Part shown: positions 25,385 through 36,823 of the stretch, piece by piece
Layout of the letters: each line of letters begins with the position of its first letter
Position numbering within the stretch: position 1 is the first letter of the stretch
DNA from: Laetiporus sulphureus 93-53
Taxonomy: Eukaryota; Basidiomycota; Agaricomycetes; Polyporales; Laetiporaceae
Reading direction: 5' to 3'
DNA: 64,000 nt
Assembly: GCF_001632365.1 (NCBI RefSeq)
Contig: NW_024468525.1
Location: 1 to 64,000 of the forward strand
The notes under the pieces: generated by a model
Seen by the model: only the letters and a program-made list of their open reading frames with translations
Told to the model about the DNA's origin: nothing
Database searches by the model: none
Made by a program: the position numbers and the translations under genes

Positions 25385-26161
25385 CGCCTGCGATGTCAGT
25401 CAGGGTCGGCCAGTTTGATAATCACCCGCCTTCCATGTGAACGTCTGAAGGGCCCAACGAAGTCCTTGGAGGCAACACATTCCGCAGGAAGCGTCGCATG
25501 CCTAGACGAGCCGGCGGTCTCAATGTCAACGCGCTCCCGAGACAGTGCGGTATCACGCGCAAATTATAGCAACGCCCGGAAGCGTGCTTCGCATGCACTG
25601 CGCGTCGCGTTCTCAGGCAGATCTACGCCTGCGGCCGAGTGGCTGCAGCGTCAGGTGTCACAGTCACCATCAATGGCAACGGTGAAAAGCACAGAATAAC
25701 GGCGCAGCCGACGGGCCGGACGATTGAAATGGCCGTATGTATCATGTAGAGAAGCTGTAGAGGAAGAGATCACGCTTGATGTGGAGCATGCGCAGGAGGG
25801 CCAACAACAGCCGACGTCATTGTACCGAGCTGTTGGGAGAGGGATGGGCTCGTGATTACTGTCATATGTGCTAGAGCCAATCTGCATCAAAGCAGGCTCG
25901 TCAGGATTGCAGAGCATTTTCCAGGTCAGAAATCTCTAGGGGTCTGAAGCAACGGCCCGAGAGTTGCAACGGATAGTTGTAAGCGCCAGTCAATGCTTTA
26001 CAACCGGTACGGAGCGGTCCGCCTTTCTCGTTCTTGTGGACGATATTCAAGAGCATGCGGGGCGTTACGTGCATCTTCGTGGGCAGGTGAAGGATATCAT
26101 TTGTTCTGACGGGCCGACGTGAAAAGCAGGAACGGTAGTGATCCATCGGTCGCAATACCAC
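25385..26161. other. Intergenic, upstream of PG2
   Basis: Holds the PG2 promoter and the 3' region of F-box gene 3. Nothing else is supported. Confidence 0.5.
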
Positions 26162-27415
26162 CTAACAGAGAGTATCAAGGTATATGATACGTTTCGGCTC
26201 GACCGCAGATGCATCCTTGAGGACCACCTTGATCGGCCTGCATTCAGTACGCGACGCGATCAAGTAGTTCGACAGGTAGACCACCATGAGTTCGCGAGAA
26301 TCGTCGGTCGTGTTGTCTTCCTCGATGCACAGGACAACCAGCGCACCCTGACGCGAAAGCCCGGCCAAAGCGGCGTCAACTAGGTGCCAATCCAGGAAGA
26401 AGACCAGATCCGCAGAGCCATATAGCTCGAGATCGATTTGTACGAAGTGGAGGGGGATGGCCTCTACTGCAACCAAAATCGTTGTCAACCACGAACTGGC
26501 ATCTTCCGCACGGGATCTGGGTATGTTTTTCTTGAGATGTAGTTTGCGAAGATCGCGCAGCTGAGGGATGTCGCGCAACATAGTCCCTGTTAAAAGTCAG
26601 TCACAGGTGGTCACGAAAAGTATGACATATGCCTACACACCATCGCGAGACCGTGAGTTCTTAGTAGCGGAGACTATGAGATGCTGCAAGGTACGTTCAG
26701 CGTCCTGGTGGACTCTCGACAGAAGCATAGAGAGGTCCTCTACACTTATGGAAGTCTCAAGTCTGCGCAGCCATAGCTGCAGCGTCCCGTTCCCAAGAAA
26801 GCGAATGATGTTTGAGGTAACTTCATTGAGTACCAGCTCGGCAATCTGTATGTTCTGCGCTGGTGCTATGCTGAATGATGCGTCATTATCGTAGTCGTGC
26901 ATCCACCGCACGTCCACCATCTGTAGCACCGAAAGCCGAGGGCAGGAGCAAAGCAATACAGGAAGGTCTGGCCCCACGAAGACCAGATGCCTGAGATGTA
27001 ACGTCTCGAGCATAGCAAAGCTGGAGTGTAGACTCGGTTCGAGCGTCGTTTCCATGACAAATGCAGGATATGGGTCGGACGTGTGCGCCATGCATCTCAC
27101 GTAAAGATGCCTCAAGGACGTCAGTTTTTGCAGAATTTCAGAGTAGTCTAAAGGTAAGCCTGCGGACCGAGAGCTCCTCCTGATGGATAGTGCGCGAACG
27201 TGTCGTGCGATGTAGGGAGATTCTGCGAGTAGTTGTCGGAAGCGTGCAGATGTTACCTTGTTCGGAAGACGGATTCTGTTGAAGATATGAGTTCGAGTGG
27301 CAGGTAACCAGGCTCGACAGACAAGGTTGCAAGCGGCGAGAGCGCGACGGTCGTTCCAGAGATAATCGATGATGTGATCACATATTTCTGGTGGTAGTTT
27401 CGATTCGGATAGCAT
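26162..27415 (-). CDS. F-box protein 3 (two exons, 399 aa)
   Basis: Third member of the F-box family seen at 3.9-6.9 kb, probable SCF substrate receptor. Exons 27415-26641 and 26586-26162 with a 54 bp phase-1 intron (GTGTGT...TAACAG). The F-box is at the N-terminus: LPPEICDHIIDYL, then LAACNLVCRAWLPATRTHIF. LRR-like segments follow (LETLHLRHLVFVGPDLPVLL, LRDLRKLHLKKN). A longer frame begins upstream with a non-ATG codon, so the first ATG at 27415 was chosen. Exon 2 is 425 nt, as in F-box protein 1. This is an intact copy, unlike F-box protein 2. It lies upstream of PG2 in the same orientation, as F-box genes 1 and 2 lie upstream of PG1. Confidence 0.88.
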
Positions 27416-28184
27416 GGCGCTGCCGCATTCCAAATAGTGTAAGAGCGGCTTTATGGATGTCCTTAATGCATAGACTTACTATGGAGCATATAAAGTATCT
27501 ATACGTTTGTTGGGCTGATTCAACTACTTCCAAACGGTAGATGCCTGGCTTGATGTCGGATGTTGGATAAGCCCCCCCTGCCCGCTGTTGGCAGGACAAG
27601 CTGTACAATATTCTGTTTTACTGCACTGAACGATTCAATGAACCGGTTTGCTTGCCGATGTCACCGTCAAGAAGCGTAGGCTTGCAAGAGCAGATAAGTG
27701 TCAATACAGTTTCTGAGAGAGATGTTGAGCGCTGAGACGTTTTATGCTTCTTTCAAATCCTTTCCAAATCTGGTTTAGTATCCTCAAATCTGAAAGTAGA
27801 TAGGAATTTAAGTACACCAAACCGGATTTATCAACGAAATCACAGGGTAAAATATGATCGCATTCCGCACGCATGTTACGAGTCGCGCAGATGGCGCGTC
27901 CTTGCTCATCTGCTTTCAATTCGACACAATACACCCATCTACTTTCAATTCGCACACAATACACCCATGCACGTATGATGTCGGGCAGGACTTTGTGCAG
28001 TATGTGTATTGACTTTTCTGTGGATTATGTGCACAGCGGCGTTCCAAGCTTATGGCTATCGGTGCTCTGGTGCTTTCGGACGTTATCTCCTCTCTGCTAT
28101 AAGAGGTTGAGTCCCATGAGTCACGCATTTCTTTGCCGACGACGCTGAACGCCCCAAGGACCTATCTGAGCGCTGCTGCGGGAA
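27416..28184. other. Intergenic with a short direct repeat
   Basis: Between two divergent genes (F-box 3 and the M20 peptidase), so it holds both promoters. A minus-strand open frame at 27701-27964 overlaps the repeat at 27909-27968 and has no known motif. Confidence 0.5.
27909..27968. repeat. Two tandem copies of a 30 bp unit
   Basis: CTTTCAATTCG followed by ACACAATACACCCAT occurs twice in a row with one or two differences. It is A/C-rich and probably non-coding. Confidence 0.85.
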
Positions 28185-30250
28185 ATGATGTCGGACTCAG
28201 ACGTTCAGGCCGGGTGCTTCGTTCGCCTTCTGCCATTTTGGCGGAAGCGTTCAGCAGCCAAATCCCACTCGCGCGTGCGGGAGGCTCCTCGCTTTGCCGA
28301 GATACCCACGGCGCTGACTGCTGGAGCTACCGGGCTTGTTCGTGATGCAGGGCTGGTGAGTGAATCAACGTGCTATATGCGTCAAGTGATTAATGTTCGA
28401 CACGATCATACCAGCCACCTTACGCTCACTTCGCCAATACTTGCCTCCACTGCGAACCTGGCGCCCACAGTGCAGGTGTACACTCGGAGAAGCCTCCCGC
28501 ATATGCTGCTCATGCATTGGGAGATCTCTTCCGTGCGGACGTCATGAAGACTATCGAGGACAAGATCGACGAGCTCGACCCCGAGCTGCGCGAGCTCAGC
28601 CTCGACATCCTGCATCACCCGGAGCTTGCGTGGGAGGAGAGGTCCGTGATGTCTTTTTTTCATAAAATATGTCTGACTGTCGTGGTACCTCCAGGCGCAC
28701 CCACGACAAACTCACGAAATTCATGTCCTCGCACGGCTTCGACGTCACCCCGCACTACCTCGGCCTCAAAACTGCTTGGCGCGCAGTGTACACGTACAAA
28801 TCCACCTTCGCAAATGCTTTGAACGAGAAAACGCGCGTGATCGGCGTGAACTCAGAGATGGACGCGCTCCCAGGTATTGGACGCGCGTGCGGCCACAATT
28901 TGATTGCCATTGGTGGCGTCGGTGTCGCGCTAGCGATCAAGGCCACTCTTGAGAAGCACAATGTGTCGGGAAAGATTATCTTGCTTGGTACTCCGGGTAC
29001 GTGTATGCCCTTCGTCAATCCATATATGCATGCTGAATAATGGCTCGAACAAAGCCGAGGAGGGTGGGGGAGGCAAGATTTCTCTCCTCAAGCGTGGCGC
29101 ATACAAGGAGATGGATGCGTGCATTATGTGCGTGTGGTCTTAATCTTCCTAGACTGTGTCACTTATCTAATACATACTCTCGGAATAGGTGCCATCCTTC
29201 TGGTACCCCAGTTGATCACGCCTACCTCGGCCCGTCACTGGCATGCCAGCCGATAGATGTTGAATTCTTCGGTCATGGGTAAGCAATCTGTTGAATACAT
29301 CCTCTGGTTAGCAATCTAGACATGATGCAGAGCTCATGCTGCGTGGGCGCCCTGGGAGGCGCAGAATGCGCTCGATGCCGCCTTCATCGCATACTCGAAT
29401 ATCTCCGTGCTGAGGCAGCAAATAAAGCCTACTCATCGCGTGCATGGGATTGTGAGTGGAAAGGATTGGGCTCCTAACAGTACGTGTTCGCGCTGGAATG
29501 CTGATTTCTCTCATGAACGAAAACTGTCGGTTGACTAGTCATCCCGGATTACTCCAAGATGCGCTGGATTGTACGCGCACCGACGTGGAGTGAGGTCGAA
29601 ATCCTCAGAAACCGTGTTAAAGCCTGTTTCGAGTACGTGCAGTGACCCATGTATCCTGGAATCAATCACTCAGATACTTCATTTTCTATAGAGCTGCTGC
29701 GCATGCCACAGGCTGCAAGCTGACTATTACTGAAGGTGTCGGATGCAGGGATGTCAGACAAAACAGCGTCCTTGGTAAACTTGTCGCAGCATCTAGCGTG
29801 TGACTGGTGACCGACAGTTCGAATATACCCATAGCGCATCAATTCGCGGACGTCGTGGAGCGCTACGGCATAACAAGTGTGTTCGAAGAGGGCATGGCTG
29901 CATCGACCGATTTTGTACGTCCGCGCAATCTCGCCCGAGTTGGATTCACACTAACCGCATGATCCTAGGGTGATGTCACATACGGTATGCTGCTCCATTG
30001 CACGTTGCGGTCTTAAGTCTTGTGGAGTGCTGATCAGCCTTCCACGACAGCCCTACCTGCTTTGCACCCCGGTTATTCCATCCCCTCGCTGCCTAATGGT
30101 GGGAACCACACGCCGCAGTTCACGGAGGCCGCGGGCAAACTAGAGGCGCACAAAGCCACGCTGATCACGATCAAGGGCTTGGCGATGGCGGGCTTCAGGG
30201 TGCTCGATGATAAGGCGTTTGCGGGCGAGGCGCGTATGGCGATTTTATAG
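28185..30250 (+). CDS. Peptidase M20 domain protein (M20D amidohydrolase type), 11 exons, 469 aa
   Basis: Metal-dependent amidase related to bacterial p-aminobenzoyl-glutamate and amino-acid amide hydrolases. Exons: 28185-28355, 28490-28641, 28695-28996, 29055-29127, 29189-29278, 29331-29479, 29539-29632, 29692-29774, 29835-29914, 29969-29984, 30051-30250; total 1410 nt. The exon 2 start could be 3 nt later. Family landmarks appear in order: LDILHHPELAWEE, VNSEMDALPGI, ACGHNLIAIGG (Cys and His ligands), PAEEGGGGK (Glu), CHPSG (His), APNIIPDYSKMRWIVRAPT and GGNHTP (last His), so the metal site looks complete. The dimerisation-domain motif reads GHGAHAA instead of the usual GHPAHAA. Start MMSDSDVQAGCFVRLLPF resembles the N-termini of other basidiomycete members. 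The physiological substrate is unknown. Confidence 0.9.
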
Positions 30251-32381
30251 GATGTCGCGCCGCGGACGTCGTGCTGACCCGTTCTGTTGTAGGTCAGAAA
30301 GGCTTGGGAGGAACAGATGAAACAGTGAGAGATGTTATACAAGATGCTTCTATAGATCGAGTTGGCGTTGGTCGCCGTGGTTTGTGCGCTATCTTATGTT
30401 GTTTCGCGCATCTCGTAGCTTGCCTCGTGGTTACTTGTGGATCGACCTGTGCGACGCGGTCACGTGTACTACAGCCCAAGCAGCCACTGGAAAGAAAGTA
30501 CCGATTGCCAAATTAAGAAAAGGCAGGGAAAAAACTGTGAAACTCTGCTGTATCACCACCGTTTCTCCGCCACGATTGCTTGGCATAAACTTCATGATTT
30601 CCTATGGTATCGACTGATCTGAAGGCTTGGCTATCACGAGGGCACTATCAAATTCGGAGATTATGCAAAATGTTACAATTTGTGACTAACAGATCCAATG
30701 TCAAGAGAAAAGGCGGCGTATTCTTTTCGCGGGACGTTGGGACTGGAGAAGCCTTTCCGGGGTGGAGAGACGGTCGTCTACTTGGCAACTACCCTGGCGC
30801 ATAATTGACAGTGTAATCAAACCGGAAAGGGTTGTGAAATGGTCTGCGAGAGGATCTTGGAAGGTTTTCCGAAAGTCAGACTTTCTGTCGACATCGATGT
30901 CGTGAGAAGCCACAGCATCCCAGGACGATACACGATGAGGCTTCGGTCCGTGCGATGGGCGAACAAGAAAACTCCACCATTCAACCACTACGTAAATGAT
31001 GCGGTCTACCTGCTCTAGAAACGCAAACCTTTCCGGATAGAGCACCTCACACGGACTGGATACCAAGGTAAAGCTCATGCATGACTCTTGTCCAAAGCGG
31101 GGTCGTGAAGGCATTCGGGAAAGGATGAGGGCTTAGACCGACTTCTTCTAGTGCAGAAAAGGAAAACTTGCCAATTTGTGAAAGGCTGCCCTTGAAAAAC
31201 CCTAGGAGAGATCAAAATTAATATAGCGAACAATTACAGCAAAATATAAGTTCCACGACATTATATAAAGCTATTCACTAAAAATGCAAGATGGTTTGCC
31301 TAACCTTAACCTTAATACTGGACCCCGGCCACCAGTTAAGTTCGTGAGAAACTGCATGGGTAGCATTCTGTCCTTACCATGCAGATGAACTCAGTGATGT
31401 GCCAGCGTGTTGTCTGCCTCTCTCTATGCTTATTCCTGTAGTGTGAGCGATGAACTGAGTTCAACTCACACATTAAGTCATTGAACTCAAGAGGCTGAGC
31501 CAAGCTGAGTTCTGGACTCAGACAGCTCATCGACTTATCTGATGGCTGTGTTCCATTGGTTGCTATAAGAAAAACTGTCCTGGACTGGACTCAGACAGCT
31601 CACCAACTTGTCTGATCACATTATATAATGTGTGATGGCTGTGCTCCATTGGTTGCTGTAAGAAAAACTATCACGGGACTGCTGCTCAGCACAACACAAC
31701 ACATTGAATTTCATAATTGTTGTTGCATTTTGAACTGTAACATGGTCAACTATTCCCACCTGGCCTACAAGCACACATATTGGGCCAGACTTCAGCCCGT
31801 TTTGCTTCAGCTGGCTTCCATTTTTATATGTGGTGGACTCGGAGCATCGAGTTGACAGTGAGTTTGGTGACTCACCTTGACTCACGCCCACACTAGATAT
31901 AATGCACAGAGTATATGGCTCTGCTACAAATATACCACCATATGCTTTAGTGTGTATGCTCAAGATAGATAAAATATATAACATTGATTTGCTATAACAA
32001 TACATATGTCAAGTCCCAGGTTTGGAGTATGCGATGTCAATTGTATTGAAGATGAATCCTTTTCACAAATAAAATACCAGTTCCCATTTTGATTGCATAT
32101 TACACAGTGAAAAATGGCTCCATGTCTCCGGTGGATTGCTAAGAGAGAGTATTGAGCACTGATTAATGACTCCTTACTTACATTCTAGGCTACTATTTCC
32201 CAATATCGGCAAATTGTCCGTGTTTGGTGATTGACGCTCCCGATGTACCTGGGACATGTGATTCTCACTTGTTGTCCCTATTCTGCTGTCGTAGCTTCCA
32301 GCAGACTTTGGACCAGGCGATGATTGCCGCTTTCCCATAAAACAGAACTTCTGCTACAGTCATTTTTAACAATGTTTCCGG
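30251..32381. other. 2.1 kb A/T-rich stretch with repeats, no gene
   Basis: The A/T content rises from about 31200. A minus-strand frame at 30701-31114 has no known motif. The section 31340-31680 is rich in short inverted and direct motifs (for example ACTGAGTTCAACTCA) and carries the repeat described separately. It may be a remnant of a non-autonomous mobile element, but I see no transposase. Confidence 0.5.
31512..31675. repeat. Imperfect direct repeat, second copy interrupted by a palindrome
   Basis: Copy A (31512-31581) and copy B (31586-31675) share GGACTCAGACAGCTCA, GATGGCTGTG and CCATTGGTTGCT followed by TAAGAAAAACT. Copy B carries an extra 20 bp, of which 31617-31632 (CACATTATATAATGTG) is a perfect 16 bp palindrome, flanked by TGAT on both sides while copy A has TGAT once. 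Confidence 0.8.
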
Positions 32382-34857
32382 ATGTTTTCACCCTCGCACC
32401 CTGACTTCCGAATCCCTTCAGCCGCTGTAGAGGAGACAAGCTCATCGTACGCGTATCAGTTGCCCACCTTAGCAGATGACGCTGCTCATCGATCCTGGCT
32501 TGTGTCTTCCCATATCTCGCGGCGCGACTCGGTGAGCGGAACCGTCTTTCTGTTCAACCTGCACTATAACAAGTCTATGCAGATATCTGCCGAAGCCCGC
32601 ACATCTTCAGAACACCATACGCGCTTGTTGGTGAGTTCAACTTCAATACGCTCTCCACTAACATTGAGATGTTCCAGAGTGATGGCGGCCTCAGGCAACC
32701 AGTTCCCTCCTCGAATGCTTATGTCCGTGGATCTCCTCCTGAGCATTTGCCTTCTCAGCGCTTTGGCGGTGAGCACACGTCTTTTGATACAACATGCATT
32801 CATGATTCTTCTGCGCATATAGCCCAGCACGGTCCCTCCGTGGTGCGTATTCTGCTCCAGGCTTCCTTTCGACGCACTTTTGGGCTTGACTACTCTATGT
32901 ACAGCCCAATCATCGACAACCACCATCAAGAAGCTGGCTCCTGTCATCGACCGAGGCACAGGCCAATGCTTCACATGCATCACCTGAATTGGAGGTATCT
33001 GTCACTTCTTCTTTGATATTTGATATCGGTTTATCTGATGCATGCAGAGACGTTATATGCGCGTTCATAAAAAGCCAGCCATACGGAATTGTGGTCCCGA
33101 TCAAGCCATGGATGCAGCTTCTATCATTCATACTGCGACACAGGTGAGCAGGTACATCTCACCGGTCACAGCTTCTGGGTTGATTTTCTCTTTGCTCTCG
33201 CCAGGACCCATCATCTCTGCAGGTGAGCACTCTTGGGCGAATACACTTCGATAGCCTGCCAATTCTCATATTGCACCGACAGCTCCGTCATACTAGTGAG
33301 GAGACGCGTGATTTTCGCTCTTCACATGTATGTTTCTCTTCGATCCACGGACATTTATGAGGAATTTACCCAAGTAGACTGATCATATGGAAATTGACGA
33401 TATGGGTATTGTCGCATTGGGTGGCAACATCACCAGCCAGCCCTCCAGAGTACGTGCTTAGACCTTCGGGCAGGAAGTTCTTGACAATGTGTCTCGGCAG
33501 TTTCCTATTGAGGAAGATCATGAACCTCAACATGACATACGTCCTCCGTCGTGGCATCCTGGAACGACGGTAATGAATGATGCTGCTATACTTATCTTGG
33601 TATTGATCACTCAGTTCCAGGCCAGCGACCGTGATGTGAACATTGCGCAACTGTATGGGCGGTTGCAAGACGTTGATGACAGAATGACTCGCTACAATGA
33701 GGTTCTGCTGAATCTTCAGCGTACAAGCGAGGCATACCTTTCCGCTCTTGCGGAAGATATTAGGTCGATGCGTCTAGCAGGCTCAACTGGAGAGAAACCT
33801 GGGGATTGTAGTAAACAGGATGATCAGGAACAACACAGCAAAGATCATGCTGCGAACTATCTTAGAGTACGTCTTCATCTCAAAGTCTCAATTGATCTGT
33901 TGAATAGCCCTTGCACTTTCCAGAAATGCATACACCTTCATTGCTTCTTGATGTTTGACTTCACCAGCACTAAGAATGTTCCCCCTCCTCCAAGTCGACA
34001 TCTCATGGAGGCCCTTGTTCACCAATTGAACCAGGGAACTCCGTTTCTTATGCCTTTTCGCTACGATTGGCTGAACCGCTTCACCACGACGTACAACTGT
34101 TGTGTCGAGCAAGCCTTTTACAGAAATTTTTGGGCATCTGTGGACAGTTGCAAATACAATGTCGCGTTGATCCCGGAACGCTATCACTCGTTTGACGAGT
34201 TCCTCAAAGTCTTTCGAATGCACATGGCACACCTCAGGAAATGCTGGATTCAGCAGAAACGCCCTTGTCAGGATGGCCAAGATCGCGTCCGAGCGAAGCA
34301 TTATTCGAAGAACAGCCGTAAGCTAACTGTAAGTCCATGCATTTGCTCCCTCCGTCGCAACGCATCCGATTGACTTTGCTCAAGACATTCAAGAACCGTC
34401 GCAATGCAACATCTTACATTCCTGCCCCGGAGGGTGCTCGGGTATACGATCTTATTAACATGATAGGTACAGCAGGCATCAGTTCTGACGAAGAATTTCC
34501 AACGCCACCGGGTCACGGCCGTCAGTATGTCATCTTGACAAGCCATGGAGAGCATCCTCGTTGGTTAATCTATACCATTATCTGGACCTCATACATGCTG
34601 CCACTCGCAACCCTAATGGTAATCCTATATGCAAGAGAGTCCGCCAAGAACGAATGCTCGCGCATCCGTCTCCAAAGGCTCCAAAGGGACTGCCAAGTGA
34701 CTGCTATGACTCATCGTTCCTCAAACGGTGTACAGTCATGAAGAGATTCCTCCTAGATGCCAAATCAATGATGGAATTGGACGATTTGTGGAACAGGGTG
34801 CAGGAGTTGGGGCCCAGTTATGAGAGCTTGCAAACGAATGTGTGGTCCTCCCAGTAA
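32382..34857 (+). pseudogene. Agaricomycete family of unknown function with GISSDE motif, frameshifted, partly resolved
   Basis: Exons I can support: 32382-32531, 32583-32630 and 32678-32768 (disordered N-terminus); one ending just before a GTAATG donor near 33570; a coiled-coil-like one from about 33621 to 33867 (LYGRLQDVDDRMTRYNEVLL); 33926-34328 (FWASVDSCKYNVALIPERYH); and 34385 onward. The last begins TFKNRRNATSYIPAPEG and reaches IGTAGISSDEEFPTPP, then QYVIL. The expected WRA-L-W-type continuation (KPWRASSLVNLYHYLDLIHA) lies one frame away, so one base is missing near 34533-34540. The shifted frame then runs to about 34857 with PKGLPSDCYDSSFLK, also expected of this family. I know the family only as a repeated, uncharacterised group in mushroom genomes. 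It is either a young pseudogene or contains a sequencing indel. Confidence 0.6.
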
Positions 34858-35468
34858 TCGTTCTAAAGTGTATTATTTAGGTACCTCTCTGCTCTGTGCT
34901 TATCGATGTTCATCTCACGAATTGCTGCGTGACGGAGATGATGTTCCAGGGAGAAATCGAGAGCATAGTATCGCTACTATGTCTCATATAGTGATGCTTC
35001 TACCTCCTGTGGTATAGCGCACGCACTCGTAGATACTTTTCTTCCCTTCCTCATCGGCTATACATATATCATTATCTCTTCTGATGTGGACGGTGTTTCG
35101 CAGTTTGACGCAAGGCTGCCGAAGCTGGTGCAGTGTCTTCATTCATAGATAGACTGCGTTCTATGAGTACAACGCAGAAGTGCCGCAGGAAGGGCAATTC
35201 CAGGGGCACGTCATGACAACTTGCTGCCGCGTCCTCTCTGGGATGCCGATGTTGGCGAACAGACATCGTGGACACTATTCTTATTAACAGCTCGCGTAAA
35301 CAACGCCACCAAGCTTCAGTTCCGCTGATGTGGATCTCGTACCTCTTTTTCCACCAGTCGCTGAGATGTGTGCCTTTCCCGTTGGGTCCGTTCGATGCAC
35401 CACGCCCTCTCACCTGGACCTTACGCACATTTGGCCTGATTATTATCCTAATTAAGCTGAGAGGGTTA
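34858..35468. other. Unresolved stretch
   Basis: A minus-strand frame at 35072-35428 contains DVPLELPFLRHFCVVLIERS, which reads like coding sequence, but I could not connect it to other exons or name a family. Confidence 0.35.
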
Positions 35469-35942
35469 TTACTCCGGTCTCATCCTTGGACCCTCTGATG
35501 GCAGAATATGTGCAGGCTCGATACTCCACGTACAGTAATGGCATATGACAGAAAGCAAAGAACAAAATACAGTATGGTGACCGTCAATCCTCAATATCAG
35601 CTTCGGGGATGCATGGCTGACCATATCGCATGCATGCGAATTCTCACAGATATCATATTGACTACATGGATCGTAGTTGTCAATAGGAGGTTCTCGACAT
35701 GATCCTGAAATATCATTTCGCAGCTCGACGACTTGCACGAAACATTCTGTGCCAAGAGGTTCTTGCATTGCACAGTCCGGATCTATCCATGGCAATGTGC
35801 AGCTATGTACTGTGCAACCAAGGAACTGTGTCTTACCTAATCGGGCTTTCAAGTTGATTAGCAGCGCTCCTGGATTAAGGGATACCAGCAATTGTTTTGA
35901 GGATTTCAAGGAAAGGCCCAACCTAACGAAAATATGAGTCAC
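35469..35942 (-). CDS. Hypothetical open frame (157 codons)
   Basis: ATG-started frame with a leucine-rich beginning (GLSLKSSKQLLVSLNPGALL) and a Cys-rich middle (CTVHSCTLPWIDPDC). It may be one exon of a longer minus-strand gene that includes the next two frames upstream. No family recognised. Confidence 0.3.
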   Translation of the reverse strand: MTHIFVRLGLSLKSSKQLLVSLNPGALLINLKARLGKTQFLGCTVHSCTLPWIDPDCAMQEPLGTECFVQVVELRNDISGSCREPPIDNYDPCSQYDICENSHACDMVSHASPKLILRIDGHHTVFCSLLSVICHYCTWSIEPAHILPSEGPRMRPE

Positions 35943-36055
35943 CTGTATGATATCCCAATCACATTAACGACCTACCATCGTCGAATGTCGATGCAAGTCC
36001 TCCAACATGCCTTTGATCTGCAGGATTGTAAGTCCGTGCCGCGCTAGCTGACAAA

Positions 36056-36397
36056 TCAATAAACCTTTTCAGGGATCTCTTTCAGCTCATCAGACGTGAT
36101 GACTCCTGGAGTAGCATATGCATCTGCTATGTCCAAAACTAGTTCCCCCCCTTGATGATTCTCGTACATGGCAAGGTATCTCCGGAGCTGGAGGAGAATT
36201 TCAAGTCTCTCTTCACTTTCTTGCATAGCCTGGGCCCTGGTGTTCAATGAACGGTGCAGACATTGACATCCGCATCCATACCTGAGCTTTTGTGATGTTG
36301 CGTCCCAATCTCGCGACGTCGTCCTCTTGCCTGCTGTGATTGGCGTAACTTCAATGAAGTTTGAACCGGCAGTATTGAAAAGCAGTACAAAGGACAT
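36056..36397 (-). CDS. Hypothetical open frame (113 codons)
   Basis: ATG-started; composition looks protein-like, with an amphipathic stretch (ERLEILLQLRRYLAMYE) and an acidic end (ITSDELKEIPEK). A splice donor could lie at its end (GTTTAT), giving continuation to the left. No family recognised. Confidence 0.3.
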   Translation of the reverse strand: MSFVLLFNTAGSNFIEVTPITAGKRTTSRDWDATSQKLRYGCGCQCLHRSLNTRAQAMQESEERLEILLQLRRYLAMYENHQGGELVLDIADAYATPGVITSDELKEIPEKVY

Positions 36398-36430
36398 GGA
36401 CGTGCTCTCGGAATGCCTTCTCTGTTAAGG

Positions 36431-36823
36431 TTATGCTACCATTGCAGCAATCAAATCTGATACGACGCCGACGATACTGTGGGTCGGAGCAATCAAGCAG
36501 CCGAAAACATATGTCTGCGTAGGAGGTATCACCTCTTTCATCAGAGCATTGCAGATATACTCCTCATGTCGCTTTCTGAGACCACGGCCCTCAAGCTGGG
36601 AGAGGTGGTGGACTGAGCATTGTGAGTTCTCTGACACCGGAGAGCCAACGGAGACAAAATTACCACGGATCACAATCGTTTCCATATTACACTCCACCTG
36701 CCCTTCTAACAAGAGGCCGGCCAGTGCCGCTCGAGTTCCTGCGATATGGTCAGAAGAATGAGTCAGACGACGGTAATGAAGTACAAACTCATGCTCTTCA
36801 TAAGTCGATCCTCGCCTTGGCAT
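36431..36823 (-). CDS. Hypothetical small protein (130 aa)
   Basis: Single frame from ATG 36823 (MPRRGSTYEEHEFVLHYRR) to TAA. It has a basic N-terminal part, then LAGLLLEGQVECNMETIV and a hydrophobic C-terminus (VFGCLIAPTHSIVGVVSDLI). The frame is clean and antisense frames are short. No family recognised. Confidence 0.35.
   Translation of the reverse strand: MPRRGSTYEEHEFVLHYRRLTHSSDHIAGTRAALAGLLLEGQVECNMETIVIRGNFVSVGSPVSENSQCSVHHLSQLEGRGLRKRHEEYICNALMKEVIPPTQTYVFGCLIAPTHSIVGVVSDLIAAMVA

Noticed and set aside
31290..31320. CCTAACCTTAACCTTAA, similar to a telomere repeat
   Set aside because: Only about two irregular units; not an array.
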